From positions 124,001 to 188,000 of the forward strand of contig JAIUOC010000008.1 in the NCBI GenBank assembly GCA_020161265.1: a stretch of 64,000 nucleotides of DNA, read 5' to 3'. A model generated the notes under the pieces. That model saw nothing but the letters and a program-made list of their open reading frames with translations, was not told the DNA's origin and ran no database searches. Shown one piece after another: positions 1 through 8,351 of this stretch; position 1 is the stretch's first letter, and each line of letters starts with the position of its first letter. Source of the stretch: Chloroflexota bacterium. GTDB lineage: Bacteria > Chloroflexota > Chloroflexia > Chloroflexales > Herpetosiphonaceae. Made by a program: the position numbers and the translations under genes.

Positions 1-1112
1 TGCGCTTGCAAGCCTGGCTTCAACGTTTGCCCCAACAACATGTGGTCGAACGTCGCCAAGCAATGTTGCTACAGCATATGGTACTCACGCTAATCCTAGT
101 TTCGGCGATTGGAGTTATTACCGCACCGATCACTAGCGGCTCCTCGAACCAAATGCTGTTGGCGGCTGTGTGCTATGGCGTGATGGGCTTGAGTTCGTTA
201 TTAGTGCTATGGCGAATCCGCTTTAATGCATTGCAACAAGCAATTTTAATTTTACTCAGCAACTTTTTGATTCAATTGCTGATTTCATTTTGGGCAATTG
301 GCGTATATACCCAAGCGGTTGGTTTTACGCTGGTTTCATTTTCGATGCCAATTGTGTTGGCTGGTTTGTTGAGCAATCGGCGAGTCGTTTTAGCCATGAC
401 CAGCCTATCGCTGACGATTTTTCTGCTAATTGGATTGGCTGAATCGCGTGGCTTAGCAGGTAAATTGTTGTTGCCAATTAATCTCCAAGCAATCGTTGGT
501 ACATTTACCTTGCTCACAATTCTTCAGGCGGTGATTGTTGATCGTTTTGGTAGCAACCTACGCCACACCTTACACGAAGCTTTAGAGCGCGATGCCAAAC
601 TGAATCAATTACGCGATTCGCTTGAAACCACCGTCAACGAACGAACCACTAGCCTGAGCCAAGCGCTAGCCGAGCTTGAACAACGCGAACTTGATTTACA
701 ACACACCTTAACGACTCTGCAACATAGCAAACAGATTTTTACCCAGCTTAGCACGCCAGTCTTGCCAATTTTGCCGCGAATTTTGGTTATTCCCTTGGTT
801 GGCGAGGTTTCGGGCGAGCGGGCTGAAGCGTTTGCCGAGAATATTTTCAACGCGATTGAGTACAACAAAGCTCATACGATCATTCTTGATGTAACGGGCG
901 TAACCACCATCGACACCTTTATCGGCAAGGCTTTGCTACATATCGCTGGAACTGTGCGGTTTCTTGAGGTTCGCACTATTTTGGTCGGTTTACGGCCCGA
1001 AGTTGCCGAAACGCTGATCGCACTTCACATCAATTTTCCAGCGATTCAGACCTTTGCCAATCTTGAACAAGCAGTCTTATCGCTGATTAATCAACGACTT
1101 GAATTGAACTAG
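1..1112 (+). CDS. RsbR-like membrane protein with C-terminal STAS domain (5' end cut by one base)
   Basis: The window opens with 'tgcgcttgcaag'. One extra A in front would make an ATG giving M-R-L-Q-A-W, which matches the start of the paralogue just downstream, so only one base is probably missing. Residues about 20-180 hold several hydrophobic helices, about 185-245 a coiled-coil-prone linker, and about 250-365 a STAS domain with the RsbR-type signatures ILDVTGVTTIDT and ILVGLRPEVAET. RsbR-type STAS proteins are scaffolds of the stressosome and related partner-switching pathways, phosphorylated on Ser/Thr by RsbT-like kinases. The membrane sensor half is unusual compared with soluble RsbR. 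No kinase or phosphatase partner is visible in this window. The STAS call is firm; the signal sensed is unknown. Confidence 0.8.
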   Translation, partial: RLQAWLQRLPQQHVVERRQAMLLQHMVLTLILVSAIGVITAPITSGSSNQMLLAAVCYGVMGLSSLLVLWRIRFNALQQAILILLSNFLIQLLISFWAIGVYTQAVGFTLVSFSMPIVLAGLLSNRRVVLAMTSLSLTIFLLIGLAESRGLAGKLLLPINLQAIVGTFTLLTILQAVIVDRFGSNLRHTLHEALERDAKLNQLRDSLETTVNERTTSLSQALAELEQRELDLQHTLTTLQHSKQIFTQLSTPVLPILPRILVIPLVGEVSGERAEAFAENIFNAIEYNKAHTIILDVTGVTTIDTFIGKALLHIAGTVRFLEVRTILVGLRPEVAETLIALHINFPAIQTFANLEQAVLSLINQRLELN

Positions 1113-1131
1113 CACCGCAGAGGAGCAGGCT

Positions 1132-2274
1132 ATGCTGAGTCGCTGGCGTTTATGGCTTGATCAATTACCGCAAACCAATCTGATTGAACGTCGCCAATCC
1201 CGTGCGTTCCAAGCGATTGTGCTGGGTTTATTTGGAATCGCGCTTGTGGGAGTGCTCAGTTCAGCGGTTATTTTTGTGGTTTTTCCGGCAACCCCCGATA
1301 CCTTCAAACAACTATTGATGGCGATGGGAGCTTATTCAACTATGGGCATCGGCGCGGCGATTGCGCTCCAGCAGCTACGCCGCAATCATTTGCAACGAGC
1401 AGCAATGATTGTGAGTGCCAGCATTCAATTGATGTTATTAATCGGCTATGCGGTCGTTGGGATTTTACGTGAAAATAGCACCTATGGTTTTGTCTTTTTT
1501 ACGATTCCTTTAATTATGAGTGCGTTACTAAATAACCGTAAAGTTTTAATGTTGAATGCAATTACCTCAATTGTAATTGTGGCTTCAATTGGTGCACTCG
1601 AATCGGCTGGTATTTTACAACCAATCGATATGATCGAAAATTTTTGGGTTATTTTTGTGACGATGACGATTGCAATTGTAAGTCAAGCCTTATTGGTTGA
1701 GCGGTTTGGTAGTAGCTTGCACATGGAGATTTACAATTTATTGCAACGTGAAGATGAATCACAACAATTAAAGCATTTATTAGAGCAAAAAGTTACCGAG
1801 CGCAACCAACGCTTACAACAAGCGCTGAATGATTTAGCCCAACGTGAAAAAGTTCTGCAACAAGCCCTCAGCGAATTACAAACGAGTCAAACGATTGTGG
1901 CTCAATTAAATATTCCAGTTATTCCAGTTTTGCCACGTGTGTTGATCGCGCCCTTGATTGGCGAAATGACTGCTGAGCATGCTCAAGCGTTACGCCACGA
2001 TATTTTTGCAGCAATTGAACGGTCAAGTGCCCATACGATCATTTTGGATATTACGGGTGTTTCGTTGATCGATCGAGTTGTAGCTGAAACGATTATTCAA
2101 ATTGCCAAGGCCGCTCAACTGCTTGGCACCAAAACCATTTTGGTTGGCTTGCGCCCTGAAGTTGCCACAGCCTTAGTTTCGCTTGATATGCAGGCAAATT
2201 TGGTAAAAAATTATCTGACGCTCGAAAAAGCCATCCAATCACTGCTCCAAACCCATATACGGCGAGCAGCTTAA
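1132..2274 (+). CDS. RsbR-like membrane protein with C-terminal STAS domain (paralogue)
   Basis: The 380-residue product is a clear paralogue of its upstream neighbour. It has the same N-terminal pattern (WL-x-LP followed by IERRQ), a block of membrane helices (about 25-190), a Q/E-rich coiled coil (about 200-260) and a STAS domain (about 265-375) with ILDITGVSLIDR and ILVGLRPEVATA. The gap to the first gene is only 19 bases, with an SD-like 'gcagaggagcagg' before ATG 1132, so the two are probably co-transcribed tandem duplicates. The Asp-Thr and Glu-Thr pairs of the first copy are Asp-Arg and Thr-Ala here, so the two may differ in phosphorylation. The 3' end overlaps the convergent recX by 4 bases. 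Confidence 0.8.
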   Translation: MLSRWRLWLDQLPQTNLIERRQSRAFQAIVLGLFGIALVGVLSSAVIFVVFPATPDTFKQLLMAMGAYSTMGIGAAIALQQLRRNHLQRAAMIVSASIQLMLLIGYAVVGILRENSTYGFVFFTIPLIMSALLNNRKVLMLNAITSIVIVASIGALESAGILQPIDMIENFWVIFVTMTIAIVSQALLVERFGSSLHMEIYNLLQREDESQQLKHLLEQKVTERNQRLQQALNDLAQREKVLQQALSELQTSQTIVAQLNIPVIPVLPRVLIAPLIGEMTAEHAQALRHDIFAAIERSSAHTIILDITGVSLIDRVVAETIIQIAKAAQLLGTKTILVGLRPEVATALVSLDMQANLVKNYLTLEKAIQSLLQTHIRRAA

Positions 2275-2957
2275 TCAATGTCGTCCCCTTCGGTTTCATC
2301 AGCTTCGCTATTTGATTGCAACTCTTGCCAAAGTTGATCAAGCACAGGTTTGATTGTGTCGAAGCCAAAGCCGCGTCGTTGCAGTAAGCCCGCCATTTTA
2401 CGGCTAAACGCCATTTTGGTTGGCTCGTTGGCGTAGCGCCGCAAAGCAGTACGCGCCACACTGAAAGCTCGTGCTTGTTCCTCATCTTGGTCGGTTAATT
2501 CATGCAACACTTCGCTAATTAATTCGCGTTTGACCCCTTTTTGGCTCAGCTCTGCTTGAATCGCTCTGGCTCCCTTAGGCCGATGTTGCTGGCGATTCTC
2601 GACCCAAAACCGCGCAAAGGCTTCATCATTAACCAAACCAAGCTGAGCCAGTTTTTCAAGCGCAAAATCGATATGTTCATCGGGAAATTCACGTTGGCGT
2701 AGGCGGGTGCGAATTTCTTGGCTAGAGCGTGGCCGCGCTGCCAGAAAAACCAAAGCCGCATTATAGGCTTTATCGATCTCTTCAGCCTTGGCGATAGCTT
2801 GCCAATCGGCCTCACTCAATACCTTGCCTTTGTATAAACCTTGCTGTTCCAGCGTGCGCAAGCTGATACCCAAGGCAAACACCGAATCAATGTACAAATT
2901 GACCCGTTCGCGGTCGCGCTGTTGAATTTCGAGCATGGTGATGGTTCCAGTTGGCAT
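2271..2957 (-). CDS. recX: Regulatory protein RecX
   Basis: The 228-residue protein has the three-helix repeat architecture of RecX, with typical signatures: LAARPRSSQEIRTRLRQREF near residue 75, then LGLVNDEAFARFWVENR and RPKGARAIQAELSQKGV. RecX binds RecA filaments and limits RecA strand-exchange and coprotease activity. It lies 69 bases downstream of recA on the same strand, the usual arrangement. An SD-like 'tgaggaat' precedes ATG 2957. A strong terminator hairpin separates the two genes, so recX is probably made from read-through of the recA transcript. The last residues are acidic. Confidence 0.9.
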   Translation of the reverse strand: MPTGTITMLEIQQRDRERVNLYIDSVFALGISLRTLEQQGLYKGKVLSEADWQAIAKAEEIDKAYNAALVFLAARPRSSQEIRTRLRQREFPDEHIDFALEKLAQLGLVNDEAFARFWVENRQQHRPKGARAIQAELSQKGVKRELISEVLHELTDQDEEQARAFSVARTALRRYANEPTKMAFSRKMAGLLQRRGFGFDTIKPVLDQLWQELQSNSEADETEGDDID

Positions 2958-2972
2958 GGCAATTCCTCAAAC

Positions 2973-3001
2973 AAAAAGGCGTAGCATTGGTGTGCTACGC
3001 C
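2973..3001 (-). terminator. Intrinsic terminator between recA and recX
   Basis: On the minus strand a perfect 9-bp stem GGCGTAGCA/TGCTACGCC with a 6-base loop is followed directly by TTTTTGTTT. It lies 25 bases after the recA stop and ends shortly before the recX start, so it should let only part of the transcripts reach recX. Confidence 0.85.
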
Positions 3002-3026
3002 CTCAGTAATCAATTGATAACGCTGC

Positions 3027-4103
3027 CTATTCGTCGTCGAAAATCCCATCGCCATCATCGGCAGGCGCAGCACCGTTGGCAGCCGCCGCCCCAACAATGA
3101 CCTTGGCGGTAGGCGCACCCGGTGAAGCAGCCCGAATCATCTTTTCGATTTCATCGGCTAAAGCTGGATTATCCTTGAGGAATTGTTTGGCATTTTCGCG
3201 ACCTTGACCCAAGCGATCATCGCCAAGGTAGAACCAAGCCCCGCTCTTGCGCAGAATTTCCATGGTCACGCCAACGTCAACAATATTGCCTTCGCGCGAG
3301 ATGCCTTCGTTATACATAATATCGAATTCAGCTTGGCGGAAAGGTGGTGCAACTTTATTTTTAACAACTTTGACCCGTGCGCGAGCGCCAGTCACATCTT
3401 GACCTTGCTTGATACTTTCAACTTTGCGAATATCTAAACGCACCGAGGCATAGAATTTGAGCGCATTGCCACCTGTGGTGGTTTCAGGATTACCAAACAT
3501 CACGCCGATTTTCATGCGCAATTGGTTGATAAAAATCAAAGCTGTGCGTGATTTGGAGACAGCACCTGAGAGCTTGCGCAAGGCTTGCGACATCAAACGG
3601 GCTTGCAAACCAACGTGTGAATCGCCCATGTCGCCTTCAATTTCGGCGCGTGGTACAAGCGCAGCTACCGAGTCAACCACAATCACATCGATTGCGCCTG
3701 AGCGCACCAACGTTTCGCAAATTTCGAGCGCTTGCTCGCCAGTGTCAGGTTGTGAGACCAACAAGTCTTCAACATTAACACCACAATTGGCGGCATAAAC
3801 CGGATCAAAAGCATGTTCAGCATCGATAAAAGCGGCAACCCCACCCATTTTTTGGGTTTCGGCCACAATATGTTGGGTAAGGGTGGTTTTCCCTGAGCTT
3901 TCTGGACCATAAATTTCAATCACCCGACCCCGTGGAATCCCGCCAACCCCAAGCGCCAAATCGAGCGCAATTGAGCCAGTTGGAATTGCTTCGATCGATA
4001 AGCGTTGATCGCTCATACGCATAATTGCGCCTTTACCAAATTGGCGATCAATCTGACTGAGGGCGGCGGCTAGAGCCTTTTCTTTTTCGGGTGAAATTGC
4101 CAT
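3027..4103 (-). CDS. recA: Recombinase RecA
   Basis: The 358-residue protein is the ATP-dependent DNA strand-exchange and SOS coprotease RecA. Seen in the sequence: N-terminal helix ([20 protein letters not shown]), Walker [10 protein letters not shown], Walker [11 protein letters not shown], the loop L2 region [19 protein letters not shown], and a C-terminal domain ending in the usual acidic tail ([10 protein letters not shown]). The open frame extends 27 codons further upstream, but ATG 4103 is chosen because 'aaggag' stands 8 bases before it, because RecA proteins begin near this point, and because the promoter overlaps the upstream codons. recX follows behind a terminator. Regulation is probably by LexA at an imperfect SOS box in the promoter. 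Confidence 0.97.
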   Translation of the reverse strand: MAISPEKEKALAAALSQIDRQFGKGAIMRMSDQRLSIEAIPTGSIALDLALGVGGIPRGRVIEIYGPESSGKTTLTQHIVAETQKMGGVAAFIDAEHAFDPVYAANCGVNVEDLLVSQPDTGEQALEICETLVRSGAIDVIVVDSVAALVPRAEIEGDMGDSHVGLQARLMSQALRKLSGAVSKSRTALIFINQLRMKIGVMFGNPETTTGGNALKFYASVRLDIRKVESIKQGQDVTGARARVKVVKNKVAPPFRQAEFDIMYNEGISREGNIVDVGVTMEILRKSGAWFYLGDDRLGQGRENAKQFLKDNPALADEIEKMIRAASPGAPTAKVIVGAAAANGAAPADDGDGIFDDE

Positions 4104-4174
4104 TACTCGGACTCCTTGTAGATACTCTTGCTTACGAAAAAGTGCGGCAGACTTGCACGTCGCCACTGCAAGCC

Positions 4175-4203
4175 AGTATAGCACACTTGTTCGTCAAGTA
4201 CAA
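4175..4203 (-). promoter_or_regulatory. recA promoter with a candidate SOS (LexA) box
   Basis: Read on the minus strand: -35 TTGTAC (4203-4198), 17-base spacer, -10 TATACT (4180-4175). The spacer holds GAACAAGTGTGC (4192-4181). This differs by one base in the conserved half-sites from GAAC-N4-GTTC, the LexA operator of Gram-positive bacteria. Its position between -35 and -10 suits a repressor site. The promoter call is good; the LexA site is an inference. Confidence 0.7.
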
Positions 4204-4255
4204 GGCTTTTTTTCCTAGTTTGGCTAGTACTTTTGCTTTAACCAAACATAATCCT

Positions 4256-4283
4256 TTGACTTTTAAGCCTATAGCGGTATAAT
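4256..4283 (+). promoter_or_regulatory. Near-consensus sigma-70 promoter, divergent from recA
   Basis: TTGACT (4256-4261), 16-base spacer, TATAAT (4278-4283). It points toward the CpsB-like phosphatase gene and leaves a leader of about 125 bases. Confidence 0.7.
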
Positions 4284-4415
4284 CCATCACCTATAGAGAT
4301 TAACTTAATTTTGTTAATTACTACTCCGTATCGTCCCCCCTAAATCACTCCTATGGGGCGATGGCATAGTGGTATACTTGCTTGGTCTGTTTGAAACTAA
4401 AACAAGGCGCACCCT

Positions 4416-5198
4416 ATGTACGATTTACACTGTCATATTCTGCCTGGTATTGATGATGGCCCTGCCGATTGGAGTGGTTCGTTAGCAATTGCCCGTGCCT
4501 TAGTCGCCGAAGGTGTGACCTGTGTTGCCGCTACTCCACACGGGCCTGGTTCCTCGCAATCGCGGATCTATCTGCCATCACGCTTGCGCGATTTGGTGGT
4601 GCAACTGCGCGAATATTTGCAGCGTGCCAAATTAGGCTTGCAAGTCGTTTTAGGCACTGAAATGGTGGTTGCCAGCGATTTGACCGAGCGGTTGCGTCAA
4701 GGTGATCTCTTGGGCTATGGCACGAGTCGCGCCGTTTTATTAGAAACTCCCGCGCATATTGTGATTGAACATTTGCAGCGTTCGATTTTTGATTTACAAC
4801 TAGCAGGTCATCGGGTCATTCTGGCTCACCCCGAACGTACCCGTGTCTTCCAAGATAATCCTAATCTGTTGATTCCATTAATTGAGCGTGGCGTAGTTGT
4901 GCAAATTACTGCCGCCAGCTTGGTTGGTTGGCACGGCCAGCGCTTGCAAGATATTACAACTCAAATGGTCTATCATAATTTGGCTCAAATTATTGCTAGC
5001 GATGCTCATGCGCCTACTGGTGCGCGTGCGCCCGCGATGCGCGAGGCCTTTCAAGTTGCAAGCCAACTGATTGGCGAACAGCGTGCGCGGCGGATGGTCG
5101 AAGAATTGCCCCATTTATTGCTGTCTGATGCCCAAATTCCGCTGGCTGAACCGTATTTCATCCAGCCGCAAAAGCAACGTTGGTGGCGACGACGCTAG
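4416..5198 (+). CDS. CpsB/CapC-type tyrosine-protein phosphatase, PHP fold
   Basis: The 260-residue protein belongs to the PHP-superfamily phosphatases (CpsB, YwqE) that dephosphorylate bacterial tyrosine kinases controlling polysaccharide export. The metal-binding pattern is complete: YDLHCHILPGIDDGP at the N-terminus, ATPHG near residue 42, a Glu in GTEMVVA, LAHPERTRVF near 140 and IASDAHAPTGAR near 195. No BY-kinase or polysaccharide-export gene lies in this window, so its partner is elsewhere. The start fits family length; the Shine-Dalgarno match is weak (aagg). A near-consensus promoter lies upstream and a terminator downstream, so it is probably a single-gene unit. Confidence 0.85.
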   Translation: MYDLHCHILPGIDDGPADWSGSLAIARALVAEGVTCVAATPHGPGSSQSRIYLPSRLRDLVVQLREYLQRAKLGLQVVLGTEMVVASDLTERLRQGDLLGYGTSRAVLLETPAHIVIEHLQRSIFDLQLAGHRVILAHPERTRVFQDNPNLLIPLIERGVVVQITAASLVGWHGQRLQDITTQMVYHNLAQIIASDAHAPTGARAPAMREAFQVASQLIGEQRARRMVEELPHLLLSDAQIPLAEPYFIQPQKQRWWRRR

Positions 5199-5277
5199 CC
5201 CTATTATTCAATCACGAAGAACGCCAAGCTCATAAAGCTTCGTTTTAGTGTTGCTCACAATGATCAGATTCAATACC

Positions 5278-5304
5278 AAAGCTCGCCTACGGGGGGCTTT
5301 TTTT
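5278..5304 (+). terminator. Intrinsic terminator after the CpsB-like phosphatase gene
   Basis: AAAGCTCGCC and GGGGGGCTTT pair around a TAC loop, with one mismatch and one G-T pair, followed by TTTTTTT. A fragment of the 'cacgaagaacgc' intergenic repeat (5211-5228) lies between the stop codon and this hairpin. Confidence 0.65.
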
Positions 5305-5511
5305 GTTTTAAGCCATTGGAACAAATAGTGCTAGTTTGCAGTATTACTAGTATCGAGGCTTGTGTGAGGATGTGGTACTATCAGCTTGATGACTAATGAG
5401 CTATAGAATATTAATCAAATTCTTAGATTTATAGCCTAAATCAGTCAATGATTAATTAAGCTTGATGTGATACGATACAGCTAGATATCCAGTTTTATGA
5501 GGGGTGTGTTG

Positions 5512-5712
5512 ATGGTTCTCTTTGCAGTGTTATTAATTCTCTTTGGTGGCATTTTATTGGTTTCGCGCCAATTTCGCGAGCAATGGTTTTATAGCGATAC
5601 CCGCCGTGGCACAGATGCGGTGTTTACCCAACGGTTACACCAAACGTTTCGTTCAGTCGGTGGAGTATTTATGGTTATTGGGCTGATCATCGTGGTGATC
5701 AATACTATTTAA
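5512..5712 (+). CDS. Small two-helix membrane protein, unknown function
   Basis: The product has 66 residues if translation begins at ATG 5512, which has 'gaggggt' 8 bases before it; the in-frame ATG 5497 would add five residues but has no ribosome site. Seen: a hydrophobic helix at about residues 1-18, a short polar loop (RQFREQWFYSDTRRGTD) with many charges, and a second helix near the C-terminus (about 46-65). This is the form of a hairpin membrane protein. I do not recognise a family. A strong hairpin terminator follows directly, so it is its own transcription unit. Confidence 0.6.
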   Translation: MVLFAVLLILFGGILLVSRQFREQWFYSDTRRGTDAVFTQRLHQTFRSVGGVFMVIGLIIVVINTI

Positions 5713-5718
5713 CAATAA

Positions 5719-5764
5719 CTGCGCACAGAATTCCTCACCATTGGTTCTGTGCGCAGCGCTTTTT
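5719..5764 (+). terminator. Hairpin terminator between convergent genes
   Basis: A perfect 12-bp inverted repeat, CTGCGCACAGAA (5719-5730) and TTCTGTGCGCAG (5745-5756), with a 14-base loop, is followed by cgcTTTTT. It serves the small membrane gene and may also stop transcripts of asd from the other strand. It touches the asd stop codon. Confidence 0.85.
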
Positions 5765-6818
5765 AGGCCTTGATCAAGCCTTTGGCAACCATTAATTCGG
5801 CGTTGAGCAACGAACCCCCAGCGGCTCCGCGCAAGGTGTTGTGCCCCAACAACACTAATTTGTAATCAAGAATTGGGCAACGGCGAACGCGCCCAACGGT
5901 CGTAGCCATGCCACGTTCGGCATCGCGATCACGGCGTGGCTGCGGGCCATCGGCCAATTCAGTTACCAAAATTGGGTGGGTTGGCGCACTGGGCAAATTG
6001 AGCGCTTGCGGCTCAGCCTTAAACTCACGCAAGACCGCGATCAATTCAGCTTCATCGACGGGCGGGCGCTCGAATGCCAATGATAAACATTCGGTATGCC
6101 CATCGATAACCGCCACCCGATTACAATGAGCGCTAATCGTGATTTGAGCTTCTTCCACGCCCTGAGCGCCAAGCGTGCCCAAAAGCTTGCGTGGCTCCCA
6201 CTCAACTTTTTCTTCTTCACCTTTGATCAACGGCACAACATTATCAATAATATCGAGGCTTGGCACACCTGGATAGCCTGCGCCAGAGAGGGCTTGCATA
6301 CTGACCAGCAATACTTTGGTAATGCCAAAAGCATCGTGCAAAGCTCGCATTGGCAAAACTGCATGGGTGGTTGTGCAGTTGGGGTTGGTCAAAATGCCGC
6401 CACTCCAGCCATACTGTTGGCGTTGCAATTCCAACAAATTAACATGGTCAGGGTTGACTTCGGGCACTAACAGCGGCACAAGTGGATCGCGGCGATGTGC
6501 GCCAGCATTCGAAAAAACCAACGCGCCTGATTTGGCCCAAGCAATTTCGGTCGGGCCAGCAGCATCACTGGGCAAGGCACTGAATACTAAGCCAACATCG
6601 CCAACCTGATCAACTGGCTGGACGGTCATCTTGGCAAATTGGCTAGGCATTTCGCCGCCGATCATCCAGCGGCCAGCTTCGGCCAAGGTCTTACCAGCCG
6701 AACGCTCCGAAGCGGCAACTACCGTTACTTCAAAATAGGGGTGATCGATCAACAAACTCAAAAAGCGTTGTCCAACCATCCCTGTTGCGCCTAGCACACC
6801 AACAGGAATCTTCTTCAT
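5763..6818 (-). CDS. asd: Aspartate-semialdehyde dehydrogenase
   Basis: The 351-residue enzyme reduces aspartyl-4-phosphate to aspartate semialdehyde with NADPH, at the branch point to lysine/diaminopimelate, threonine and methionine. Seen: the dinucleotide-binding loop GATGMVGQ (residues 10-17), the catalytic Cys148 in TNPNCTTTH, and the substrate-binding stretch SAHCNRVAVIDGHTECLS. The NPNCTT form and the GHTE element are typical of the archaeal/fungal branch of the family rather than the E. coli type. The ATG at 6818 has a weak 'ggaggc' site upstream. It is monocistronic with its own promoter; no other genes of the pathway are adjacent. Confidence 0.92.
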   Translation of the reverse strand: MKKIPVGVLGATGMVGQRFLSLLIDHPYFEVTVVAASERSAGKTLAEAGRWMIGGEMPSQFAKMTVQPVDQVGDVGLVFSALPSDAAGPTEIAWAKSGALVFSNAGAHRRDPLVPLLVPEVNPDHVNLLELQRQQYGWSGGILTNPNCTTTHAVLPMRALHDAFGITKVLLVSMQALSGAGYPGVPSLDIIDNVVPLIKGEEEKVEWEPRKLLGTLGAQGVEEAQITISAHCNRVAVIDGHTECLSLAFERPPVDEAELIAVLREFKAEPQALNLPSAPTHPILVTELADGPQPRRDRDAERGMATTVGRVRRCPILDYKLVLLGHNTLRGAAGGSLLNAELMVAKGLIKA

Positions 6819-6887
6819 ACCAAAAGCCTCCGCAGTGGGAATGTATGTGAATTAGCACCATTGCTCATCAGCGTCGTTGCTGCGGGC

Positions 6888-6915
6888 ATTATAGCAACTC
6901 CACACGACCCTGCAA
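6888..6915 (-). promoter_or_regulatory. asd promoter
   Basis: On the minus strand TTGCAG (6915-6910), 16-base spacer, perfect -10 TATAAT (6893-6888). The leader to the asd ATG is about 60 bases. Confidence 0.65.
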
Positions 6916-6955
6916 CGTACCTAGGTTTGATGTTAATAGATTAGGGGGTTTTAAA

Positions 6956-7393
6956 ATGTCTGATTTGTATTTTCATAATCGAATTACCAGCTTAGAAAAA
7001 GAAGTTCAGGCCTTACGCAGTGAGCTGCGTTCGCTCAGAAATGAAGTGTGCCAAGGAGGTATTCCTCAAAACAAAATGCGCCACCAGCCAACGCCTGAGC
7101 GCAATTTGGCTCCAGAACGTGAGCCAGAAGCCTTGGCCGATGTTGCTCAACAGCTTTCAGAGCAGGTTTCAATGGATGAAATCGGGGCGTATTTGAAGCG
7201 CCGCCGTGTAACCGCCAGTGACATTCAACTAACTGAGCAGGATCTGGAGCGCAATCGCACTCGGAGGAATCTGTCGGATCATAGCAAGCTCGCTGGATCT
7301 GCGACAGCCAATGCTTTTTATAGTAATGCCCATATATTTATTATTTTGTTTGGCTTGATTATGCTGCTGGTACTTTTATTGACGATGCTTTAA
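6956..7393 (+). CDS. Tail-anchored coiled-coil protein, unknown function
   Basis: The 145-residue protein begins with a heptad-patterned, charged helix (about residues 8-35: NRITSLEKEVQALRSELR), then a proline- and glutamate-rich middle, a short region with KRRRVTASDIQLTEQDLERN, and a single strongly hydrophobic helix at the very end (about 125-144). This suggests a cytoplasmic coiled coil anchored to the membrane by its C-terminus. 'ggggg' lies 9 bases before ATG 6956. It converges with, and overlaps by 4 bases, the TetR gene. I do not recognise a family. Confidence 0.65.
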   Translation: MSDLYFHNRITSLEKEVQALRSELRSLRNEVCQGGIPQNKMRHQPTPERNLAPEREPEALADVAQQLSEQVSMDEIGAYLKRRRVTASDIQLTEQDLERNRTRRNLSDHSKLAGSATANAFYSNAHIFIILFGLIMLLVLLLTML

Positions 7394-7965
7394 GCCGCTG
7401 CCAAGGTGGTTAGGCCAGCCAAATAGCTGCGCACTGCCAAATCGAAGGCGCTGCTTAAATCGCCGCCACGCTGGAGTTGTTGATTGAGTTCGAGCAGCAC
7501 AAAGCCATGAATCAGACCCAACAAGCCGCGCAAAGCTGCCAGTGAATGCTCTTGACCGCTAATTTGGGCCATGATTGCCTGGATTGGCAATACCATTTCG
7601 ACCAACAGCGCAGGATCAGCCCGTTGTTCGGGGCTAGCAGCGGTCAGGGCTAAAGCATAATTTTTGGGCTGTGCATGGGCAAATTGGCGATGCCCATGGC
7701 TAATTGCCAACAACTGGCTTTGCGCATCGTTCGGGCTGTTAGCCAAAGCTTGATCATACGCCGCAAACAATTGTTGAATTGTGACTGTTACCACGCCTTT
7801 GAGCAAGGCATTTTTATTGGCTACATAGCGATATAACGACGGAGCTTTGATGCCCAGTTCGTTGGCAAGGCTGGCTAAGGCCAATTGCTCAACTCCATCG
7901 CGTTCAATCAAACGTTGGGCCGTGCGAATAATTGTTGGATAATCGGTTTGGGCTGGGTAGGCCAT
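7390..7965 (-). CDS. TetR-family transcriptional regulator
   Basis: The 191-residue protein has the N-terminal TetR helix-turn-helix (residues about 10-55, with LALASLANELGIKAPSLYRY followed by VANKNALLK) and an all-helical ligand domain of the TetR_C_33/WHG type. It lies 10 bases downstream of a DUF4260 membrane gene in one operon. Palindromic sites flank the promoter of that operon, so the simplest reading is a repressor of its own operon that is released by an unknown small molecule. The HTH assignment is secure; ligand and targets are inference. Confidence 0.88.
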   Translation of the reverse strand: MAYPAQTDYPTIIRTAQRLIERDGVEQLALASLANELGIKAPSLYRYVANKNALLKGVVTVTIQQLFAAYDQALANSPNDAQSQLLAISHGHRQFAHAQPKNYALALTAASPEQRADPALLVEMVLPIQAIMAQISGQEHSLAALRGLLGLIHGFVLLELNQQLQRGGDLSSAFDLAVRSYLAGLTTLAAA

Positions 7966-7975
7966 TGCTGCTCCT

Positions 7976-8338
7976 CTAGACTCGCCCCAAATGGGTATCT
8001 TTGAATTGAGTTGGGTATTTTAGCCCATAGCCAAGCATACGATCAAGCCCAATATGCGCTAACCAAATCAGGCCAACTTGCAGGCCTAACTGCCAATTGT
8101 TCAACACTCCCAGCGCCAAAAAGCTCAGCGGCCAAAGCGTAATATGGCCAAAATTATAGCAAATGCTGCCGACTTTTGGCCCCCACAAATAGCCAAGCAT
8201 CACCAGATCCGGCGCAAATAAGGCCAAGGCAAATTGCCACCAACTAAATCCTTGCCAAGCATAACCCAGCACTGCAATCAGCAATAAACCCAAGCCTTCG
8301 GCATGTAATAAGCGTTTAACCAAGCTACTATTTGCCAT
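7976..8338 (-). CDS. DUF4260-family membrane protein
   Basis: The 120-residue protein has three to four hydrophobic helices and ends with DRMLGYGLKYPTQFKDTHLG, the hallmark C-terminus of DUF4260 proteins. Their biochemical role is not known. It is the first gene of a two-gene operon with a TetR regulator. 'gaggtgaatc' before ATG 8338 is a good ribosome site. A TetR gene immediately after a small membrane protein is common in inducible resistance or transport units, but nothing in the protein itself identifies a substrate. Confidence 0.8.
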   Translation of the reverse strand: MANSSLVKRLLHAEGLGLLLIAVLGYAWQGFSWWQFALALFAPDLVMLGYLWGPKVGSICYNFGHITLWPLSFLALGVLNNWQLGLQVGLIWLAHIGLDRMLGYGLKYPTQFKDTHLGRV

Positions 8339-8351
8339 GATTCACCTCAAG

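Noticed and set aside
4104..4184. A 27-residue N-terminal extension of RecA
   Set aside because: It overlaps the recA promoter and has no ribosome site; RecA proteins start near the ATG at 4103.
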